A DNA stretch of 64,000 bases. Source: Neodontobutis hainanensis. Taxonomy: Eukaryota; Chordata; Actinopteri; Gobiiformes; Odontobutidae. This document shows, in pieces, positions 56,179 to 64,000 of this stretch. The notes under the pieces were generated by a model. It did not search any database. It saw nothing but the letters and a program-made list of their open reading frames with translations, and was not told the origin of the DNA. The translations under genes were made by a program, and so were the position numbers. The stretch is taken from the NCBI GenBank assembly GCA_024349245.1, contig JALDNG010002205.1, forward strand, positions 53,601-117,600, written 5' to 3'. Position 1 is the stretch's first letter; each line of letters starts with the position of its first letter.

Positions 56179-59100
56179 GCACAAGCACTGACTTGACGTT
56201 TCAATGCTGTAAGTGCTACTTGTTGGGGTAGTGTAGGTGTTGTCTCATTTACAATCTCTTGTGGAGTCTTTGAAACCATGTCTTGTGTGAATTTTAAGTA
56301 ATTTCTTTTGCCTTAACCTGAGCATTGACCTGTCGTTGATTTTCAGTATGTGCTTTACGTTGGGGCATTTTTTTGTTTTTATTAACAAATACTGCCACTT
56401 CTAGTCTAATGTTTCTGATGATGCCCTAACCTGAGCATTAACTTGTCGGTGACTTTCAATAAGTACTTTCTTGTTGGGGTAGTGTTACTGACGTGGGCAT
56501 CAACATGCAATTATTATACAGTGAAGAAATAGACAAAATGGATATTTGTCTTCATCCTGAGTCTTTCTGCATGTTTTGGGGGTCTTCTGGGTGACAATGG
56601 TTCACATCAGGCAAAGTGTTAATGGCTTGAATGTAAATTGCACAGACATTCAGTAAAAACAGTTGCATCGTCCAATTATCATAATCGTTGAAACTCTGAA
56701 AAGGAGGCGGGCTTAGGTTGCATAAGTAGACTACACTAATTCAGACTAGCATTGTCTCACATGAGCCAGCACATCTCAGCAGAGACCGCCAAGAATAAAT
56801 TTGAAGAACCATCAGACAACAGCACAGACTCATGTAGAAGAACATGGATTATTAGCGTTGGGTTTCATTGACCCAAATGGATCATTGTCTTGTTTCAATT
56901 GAGTAAGTTCTACTGTTTGTATCAGTTGTACATGACCAAAGTCTTCATATTTTTCTAAAGTCTGCTTATTTTCTTTTACACATTAAGATGACCTCACATT
57001 GAGATACTGGTGATGTATGTTTTCATAAGTGCTTCTCTTTGGGGTTGTCTTGATTGTGACCTTCACTCCAGGAACAGAAGCAAGAATTGCAGGAATGAAT
57101 AATCCTCTTTTATATTTTGACAATGTTAAGTTTTTCATGGAAGCCACTGGCCATTTACATTACCCTAGCACAAGCACCAACTTGACTTTTCAATGCAGTA
57201 AGTGCTACTTGTTGGGGTGGTGTTGGTGTTGTCTCTAACAAGCTCCTGTTGAGTCTTTACAACATTGTCATGTGTAAATTGTTAGTCATTCATTGCCCTA
57301 ACCTGAGCATTGACTTGTCAGTGAATTTCAGTAAGTGCTTTCCGTTGGGGCAGTTTTTTGACAAATGCGCCACTTGTAGTGTAAAAGAAAGTTCTGAATG
57401 GATTTGCTCAAAGGTCACCTCAAAAGGAATCACCTGTGCTTGTTTATGCTCATAAGTGCTTCTCTTTGGGGTTGTCTTTGTTGCAACATGTTCATACATA
57501 AGGATTGAACCAAGGCAATACTAAACAAAAGCTTTCAGTTAGAGGTACACTACAACCAATGTAACTCTCTTTCTGCAATTAAAAAAGTTCTTTATAGTTA
57601 GGGTTTGTTTCTTGCTAAAGCTGTATGCATTCAGATACCTTATATTAGTTTAATTTTGTCCTTATCATCACCCTGACACAAGACACTGACTTTAGTTGCG
57701 GATACAGTAAGTGCTACTTGCTGAAGTAGTTTTGGTCTTGTCTCATTAACGGTCTCTTGTTGAGTCTTAGCACTGTCATAGCAATCTCTTGTTGAATCTC
57801 TACAGCATTGTCATGTGTAATATGTAAGTCATTCGTAATGCCATAAGCTGAAAGGTCTCTGGTTCAAATCAGGATACCCCCTGAATGTGTCTGTAGATAT
57901 GACTGCTTAACCTTGATGCAGGTCTGATTTGCTGAGCTCTTGTTTCCATCACTACATTGCAAAACTTATATGGTCTGCACTGTAAATATCTCAAGCAAGT
58001 GATTTTGTTTATAAGTTTTCTAAGTCAAGGCAATTTCAGACCTGCATCCGATTGGTTTGATCCCAGAACATCATCAGAGACTTCTGTAGAAGAACATTAG
58101 AGGTCTGTGTCATTGACCCAACTTACCCAACTGAAGCATTGTTCGGTTTCAATTGAGTAAGTGCTACTTGTTTGGTCGAGTCTGTTTGACCAAAGTCTTC
58201 ATAATTCTTTTGAGTCTGCTTATTTTCTTATACACATTAAGATGATCTCAAATTGTGAGACTGTTGATGTCTGTTTTCATAAGTGCTTCTCTTTGGGGTT
58301 GTCTTGATTGTGGCCTTCCCTCAAGCAACACAAGCAAGAATGGAAAAAAATACTATTCCTCTTTGATAACTTGGCATGGTTCAGTTTTTATGGAAGTCAC
58401 TGACCATTTACATTTCCCTAGCACAAGCACTGACTTGACATTTCAATGCAGTAAGTGCTACTTGTTGGGGTAGTGTAGGTGTGGTTAAGCAAGTAGAAAC
58501 GACTGCTTAACCTTGATGCAAGTCTGTTGAAAAGAGGAATTTACAGTGTGGAAATGCAATTATTTATTTTTCTTATTTTTAAAGCGTCTAAACAGCATAT
58601 TGAGAATTCTGTCTGTATCGTAGTCTGTTAAAGTAATGTTTCTAACATTTGCAACAGTTATTTGTTCTTTCAGTGCCTGAGCAAGAACCCTCATTTCCAA
58701 CAAATTTCAGACCACCTGAACAGGGACTTGAACCCTGGACCCTCAGATTAAAAGTCTGATGCTCTACCTACTGAGCTACACAGGCCCTGTCTAGCACAGG
58801 TGGAGGAGAAGCAGAGGAATGCAGTTCCATCTTAGACACTTTAATTGGAACATCCACTGTAGAAATAATTAATAGTAATGGCTCACCAATGGCGTTACCC
58901 AGGCTCTGGAACAAATCTGTAACCCCAAAAAAGTGTTATTGTACTCTCATTAACAACCTTGTGTTGAGTCTTGGACACAAAAAGCAGTTAGTATCATTGA
59001 CTATACTGAAGGATTGCCTTGTTTCAACTGAGTAAGTGCTACTTGTTGGGGCGATTGTACATGACCAAACATAATGAAGACTGCTTATTTCTGAAACGCC

Positions 59101-59236
59101 CTACGATGACCTTACATTGAGATACTGGTGACTTCTGCATATATAAGTGCTTTTCTCTGGGGTTGTCCTGATCCCTTCAAAGAATACGAGCAAGAATGCA
59201 GACATAAATTTTGCTCTTTTTTATTCTCTCTCAAGT
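56179..59236 (+). repeat. Satellite unit 9, missing its first part
   Basis: Begins inside the first sub-block at 'gcacaagcactgacttgacg', directly after the LINE 5' end. The remainder is complete and includes a tRNA-Lys copy. Confidence 0.9.
58713..58785 (-). tRNA. tRNA-Lys(UUU)-like, copy 8, acceptor stem damaged
   Basis: Same GCCTGTG change as copy 7, so the variant is characteristic of the right block of the array. The rest of the cloverleaf is intact. Confidence 0.7.
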
Positions 59237-59638
59237 GATCCAGCACAACTAAGCAGAGACAGCCAAGAATAACTTAAATAACCATCTGAACACAGCAGAG
59301 ACTTCTGTAGAAGAACATTAGAGGTCTGTGTCATTGACCCAAATGGAGCATTGTCCCGTTTCAATTGAGTAAGTGCTACTTGTTGGGTCGATTTTGTGTG
59401 ACCAAAGTCTTCATAATTCTTTTAAGTCTACTTATTTTCTTATTCACATTACGATGACCTCAAATTGCGACACTGGTGATGTCTGTTTTCATAAGTGCTT
59501 CTTTTGGGGTTGTCTTTATCGTGACTTTCCCTCAAGCAACACAAGCAAGAATGGAAAAAATGACTATTCCTCTTTGATAACTTGGCATGGTTCAGTTTTT
59601 CATGGAAGCCACTGACCATTTACATTTACCTAGCACAA
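59237..59638 (+). repeat. Satellite unit 10, part left of the LINE
   Basis: Runs to 'acctagcacaa', the insertion point of the Rex1-like LINE. Confidence 0.9.
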
Positions 59639-59791
59639 CAACAACAACAACAAACTTTATTTATAAAGCACTTTAAAACTACCGAAGTAGACCAAAGTGC
59701 TGTACAGAAGAAGAAAATTAAAATAAATTAAAATAATAATACACAAAATGTCAGATTCAAGTGATAAAAGCCAAGGAAAAGAGGTGGGTTT

Positions 59792-61283
59792 TTAAAAGAG
59801 ATTTAAAATGAGACATTGAAGTGGCCTGTCTAATGTGCAGTGGCAGGCCATTCCACATTTTTGGTGCTGCCACGCAAAGCACGATCCTCTTAATTTAAGC
59901 CTTGTCTTGGGCACTTTCAGGAGCAGTTGATCAGCTGACCTAAGAGAACGGGTGGGAGTATATGGAACAAGTAGCTCAGAAATGTATGGTGGGGCAAAAC
60001 CATTTAAAGATTTAAATACAAATAAAAGAATTTTAAAATGAATCCTAAACTGTACAGGCAACCAGTGTAAGGAGGCTAAGATGGGGGAAACATGCTCATA
60101 TTTACGAGATCCCGTGACCAGACGAGCTGCAGCGTTCTGAACCAGTTGCAGACGTGCAACAGAAAACCCACTGACCCCCATATACAGAGCGTTACAGTAA
60201 TCCAGCCGGGTAGTAACAAAGGCATGTATTACTGTCTCAAAATGTTGCCTTTGAAGAAAAGGCTTTATTTTGGCCAATTGTCTCAATTGGAAGAAACTGG
60301 ATTTAACCACAGCCCTGATCTGACTGTTGAGCTTAAGGTCAGGTCCATTTTAACCCTAAATTTGTAATGGTTGGCTTGATGTACTGAGCCAAAGCACCCA
60401 ACTCAACAGAACGGGTCCCAGTGGTGTCACCAAAAATCATTACTTCCGTTTTATTTGCATTAACACTTAAAAAATTTACAGCCATCCAGGCCTTTATATC
60501 CTCAAGACACTCCAACAGCGGTCTAACAGTGTCATTCTTTTTAAGAGACATGTAGATCTGACTATCATCCGCATAACAGTGAAATGACATACCATGCTTC
60601 CTAATTATTGAGCCAAGTGGCAGCAAGTAGAGAGAGAAAAGCAGAGGGCCCAAAACTGACCCCTGTGGGACTCCACAGGAGAGGGGTGCAGAGGAGGACT
60701 CAAAGTTCCCGTATCTAACACAGAAAGTCCTACCTTCCAAATAGGACCTGAACCATTGAAGTGCGATGCCTTTTATGCCCACCCAGCTCTCCAAACGAGA
60801 TCAGAATTTTGTGGTCCACAGTGTCAAATGCAGCAGTTAAATCGAGAAGCACAAGAACTACGCACTCTCCAGCATCAGTAGCTAAATAAATATCATTAAA
60901 AACCTTCAGAAGAGCAGATTCTGTGCTGTGTAGAGATTTAAAACCAGATTGGAACACTTCAAGAATATTGTGGTCTGTTAAAAAGCCATTAATTGGCTGC
61001 AAACAATTTTCTAGAATTTTAGAAATAAAAGGAAGTTTTGAAATAGGCCGGAAATTTGACAAATCTGCTCGATCCAGACCTGACTTTTGATCAGGGGATG
61101 CACTATTGCATGTTTAAAACTCTCAGGGACCACACCTGAGGATAGACTGCTGTTTACAATTTCAACAACCGTTGGCCCAAGAGTGGAAAAAACCTCCTTA
61201 AACAATCGAGCAGGGACAGCATCAAGTGAAGAACCTGAGGGCTTTAGCTTACTAACATTTTCATGTAGCACAGACAAAGTCAC
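59792..61283 (-). pseudogene. Rex1-like LINE reverse transcriptase domain (broken)
   Basis: Read across frames 61,011-61,283, 60,730-61,062, 60,339-60,794 and 59,792-60,310. Blocks: SNFRPISKLPFISKILE; GFKSLHSTESALLKVFND; LLDLTAAFDTVDH (motif A); CGVPQGSVLGPLLFSLYL; YADDSQIY (catalytic YADD at 60,564-60,575); then thumb blocks TRLDYCNALY, QNAAARLV, LHWLPVQFRI, TRSLRSAD. All catalytic motifs are readable, but at least three frameshifts prevent a full product. Wording is closest to Rex1/Babar elements of fish. Confidence 0.85.
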
Positions 61284-61676
61284 AGGCTCAAACTCATCAA
61301 AAACAGCAGTGCAGAGAACAGAGACTGAGGGGTCATAGGCAGAAGGTGAAATCAGAGCTCTAGTGGAAGAGACCTTATCAGTAAAAAAGCTGAGAAAGTC
61401 TTCACAGAGCGCCGGGGAGGCATCAACACAGACAGTTTGCGGAACATTAAGAACTGAATCTATTGTTTTAAATAAAACACGGGCTTATTACAGTTTGACA
61501 GAATTATCTCGGAAATGTGTTTCATTTTAGCATCTTTCACAGTTTTCTGATACTGATGCCAACAGTCCCACAACATTTGAAAAGAAACTTGCAGTTTGTC
61601 CTTTTTCCACTTGCGCTCAGCTCTACGACAGTTGCGCCTAACAGCACGAACAGTGTCATTCATCCATGGCTCAGAT

Positions 61677-62885
61677 TTAGTTTTTGGGTGCCTGAGTCTC
61701 ATAGGAGCCACAGTATTTAAAACCGTTTGGCAGCTGGAATGCAACCAAGAGCTTAGCTCCGTTAAAAATAGACAGACCGGATGATAAGACAAGATCGAGT
61801 GTGTGCCCACGTTCATGTGTGGGTCCAGACACAGACTGCTTGAGATTAAATGAGTCGATAAGGTGGAGAAAGTCCGATGCCATAGGGCTCTGAGGGCAAC
61901 AGACATGGACATTAAAATCCCCAATAATGAGGACGCGGTCATACTTAGGCATAACATCAGCCAGGAAAACAGAAAAGTCATTGATAAAATCCTTGTTATA
62001 TTTAGGAGGCCGATAGACCACTGCAATTAACACTATGTGAGAACGACGACCCAGCTCAAATAAACTCAGCTCGAAGCTGCTTGATGCTGATGATAGCGAC
62101 AGCTGTTTACATTTGTAGACGTTCTTATAAACAGTTGCTATACCTCCACCTCGTCCCGATGTTCGCAGGGAATTTAAATAGCTGCAATCATGCGGTAGAA
62201 GTTCAGAGAAAACGCTGGACTCACTGACACTCAGCCACGTCTCAGTCACACAGAGAAAATCCAATCCCCGATTTGTGAAAAATTCCTTTAAAATGAAAGA
62301 TTTATTTGCTAGAGATCTAGCATTAACTAGGGCAAACTTGGCAGGAGCCGGCAGATCCAAAGTAATGTCCATTGGAGAAACCTGGCGCAGAAGCCGCAGC
62401 TCTCGTAGATTCACTCCACGTTGGCGGCGAGGGCGAGGAGAGCAAGGTGCGCGGGGCTGGAACGTCTCATCCAGGCCGCCGACAGGTACCAGCCAGGCCC
62501 CAATCGGGTCCAACGATCGGCGAGAAATTAGGCGGAGTCCCGCTTGACACTTGGCCCAAGAACGCATGGAAAGGTGCGCAGGGCAAACTTTCATCCTCAC
62601 CAGTCGTCCACTACGTTTTCCTCGGCGACGATGACGCTTACGCCGTTTACATAAAGCCGGAAAACGGGAGAGGTTAGCTGGAACCTCCGATAGGAATGGG
62701 GGCAATGTCCTGTGTCCACTATACTCAAATTGGATGAGTTTATTGGCAGAAAGTTGAATACTTAGTAAAGCTTGGCGATCATACACCAGTAAAGAGTCGA
62801 CATTTTGAGCAACGAACAAAACAAACAGCACGAACACACACAATGTTTGCAGGATAAAACGGCAAGCCACACACACTGGCGCCAT
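61677..62885 (-). pseudogene. Rex1-like LINE endonuclease domain
   Basis: Starts at ATG 62,885 with a hydrophobic segment within the first 25 residues, then a basic patch (KRRKRHRRRGKR). APE nuclease blocks follow in order: NARS (62,310-62,330 region), TETWL, RGGGIA, YRPP, GDFNVHV, and GPTHERGHTLDLVLS with the catalytic His/Asp pair. A frameshift near 61,685 moves the reading into the next frame (61,460-62,026), where KSEPWMND and a Lys-rich linker continue toward RT. The same domain occurs in the remnant at 54,787-56,178. Confidence 0.85.
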
Positions 62886-62902
62886 CTTGAATCCAAAAAA
62901 AG

Positions 62903-64000
62903 GCACAAGCACTGACTTGACGTTTCAATGCTGTAAGTGCTACTTGTTGGGGTAGTGTAGGTGTTGTCTCATTTACAATCTCTTGTGGAGTCTTTGAAAC
63001 CATGTCTTGTGTGAATTTTAAGTAATTTCTTTTGCCTTAACCTGAGCATTGACCTGTCGTTGATTTTCAGTATGTGCTTTACGTTGGGGCATTTTTTTTG
63101 TTTTTTTTATTAACAAATACTGCCACTTCTAGTCTAATGTTTCTGATGATGCCCTAACCTGAGCATTAACTTGTCGGTGACTTTCAATAAGTACTTTCTT
63201 GTTGGGGTAGTGTTACTGACGTGGGCATCAACATGCAATTATTATACAGTGAAGAAATAGACAAAATGGATATTTGTCTTCATCCTGAGTCTTTCTGCAT
63301 GTTTTGGGGGTCTTCTGGGTGACAATGGTTCACATCAGGCAAAGTGTTAATGGCTTGAATGTAAATTGCACAGACATTCAGTAAAAACAGTTGCATCGTC
63401 CAATTATCATAATCGTTGAAACTCTGAAAAGGAGGCGGGCTTAGGTTGCATAAGTAGACTACACTAATTCAGACTAGCATTGTCTCACATGAGCCAGCAC
63501 AACTCCAAAGACCGCCAAGAATAAATTTGAAGAACCATCAGACAACAGCACAGACTCATGTAGAAGAACATGGATTATTAGCGTTGGGTTTCATTGACCC
63601 AAATGGATCATTGTCTTGTATCAATTGAGTAAGTGCTACTTTTTGTATCGGTTGTACATGACCAAAGTCTTCATATTTTTCTAAAGTCTGCTTATTTTCT
63701 TTTACACATTAAGATGACCTCACATTGAGACACACGGTTGATGTATGTTTTCATGAGTGCTTCTCTTTGGGGTTGTCTTGATTGTGACCTTCACTCCAGG
63801 AACACAAGCAAGAATTGCAGGAATGAATAATCCTCTTTTATATTTTGACAATGTTAAGTTTTTCATGGAAGCCACTGGCCATTTACATTACCCTAGCACA
63901 AGCACCAACTTGACTTTTCAATGCAGTAAGTGCTACTTGTTGGGGTGGTATTGCCATGGTCTCTAACAATCTCCTGTTGAGTCTTTAAAACACTGTCATA
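62903..64000 (+). repeat. Satellite unit 10, part right of the LINE (cut by window end)
   Basis: Continues from 'gcacaagcactgac' to the window end. The last 50 bases ('ggtattgccatggtc', 'taaaacactgtc') diverge from other units. The array or its edge lies beyond. Confidence 0.9.

Larger units (their letters stand above)
59639..62902 (-). mobile_element. Rex1/Babar-like LINE (CR1 group), near full length, inserted in satellite
   Basis: 3.26 kb on the minus strand: an APE-type endonuclease followed by a reverse transcriptase, ending in a (TTG)n tail (59,639-59,653 on the plus strand as 'caacaacaacaac'). GCACAA flanks both ends (59,633-59,638; 62,903-62,908) and is the likely target duplication. 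The short 5' leader is followed by an ATG at 62,885 in a good context (AAGATGG). Frameshifts, several at homopolymers, break the protein into about six frames, so this copy is inactive but not ancient. Confidence 0.9.

Overview
The window is repeat-dominated DNA from a teleost fish. The evidence is the mix of transposon families: an L2-type LINE, an R4/Dong (Rex6)-like LINE with a restriction-like endonuclease, a Rex1/Babar-like LINE, Ty3/gypsy-type LTR elements, and short interspersed repeats with teleost hallmark ends. I found no intact host protein-coding gene. Species cannot be told from the sequence.

Layout. 1-2 kb: low-complexity intergenic DNA with two fragments of tRNA-tailed fish repeats. 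2-8.3 kb: an L2 fragment with a fold-back end, followed by a Dong-like LINE sitting in a (TA)n tract; about 1.95 kb of this pair is tandemly duplicated. 8.3-11.3 kb: AT-rich DNA with a MITE-like end, a small promoter/first-exon candidate (9.53-9.62 kb), a solo-LTR-like block with an 80-bp VNTR, and pieces of a dispersed fish repeat. 11.5-14.3 kb: a decayed, pol-deleted relative of the large LTR element found further right, with two further insertions nested in it. 14.3-15.6 kb: an array edge holding an inverted diverged satellite fragment, a damaged tRNA-Leu(CAG), a second tRNA-Leu 3' half, and a gypsy integrase remnant.

15.69-64 kb: the main feature, a tandem array of about 3.45-kb satellite units (six uninterrupted, four interrupted or partial). 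Each complete unit carries, on the minus strand, a tRNA-Lys(UUU)-like gene with a foldable cloverleaf, and about sixteen diverged copies of a short motif, so the unit is itself built from sub-repeats. Neighbouring units in the left block alternate in diagnostic variants, as if a dimer had been amplified. The array is broken by a 12.2-kb LTR retrotransposon (38,852-51,035; LTRs of about 2 kb, 4-bp target duplication, DDE integrase still open, reverse transcriptase deleted). In the right block a minus-strand Rex1-like LINE sits at 59,639-62,902. A 5'-only remnant with the same satellite flank sits at 54,787-56,178, so one insertion was copied together with array units.

The genes do not form a working pathway. 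The window records satellite amplification, transposon insertion and recombination. The part most likely to be biologically active is the tRNA-Lys array.
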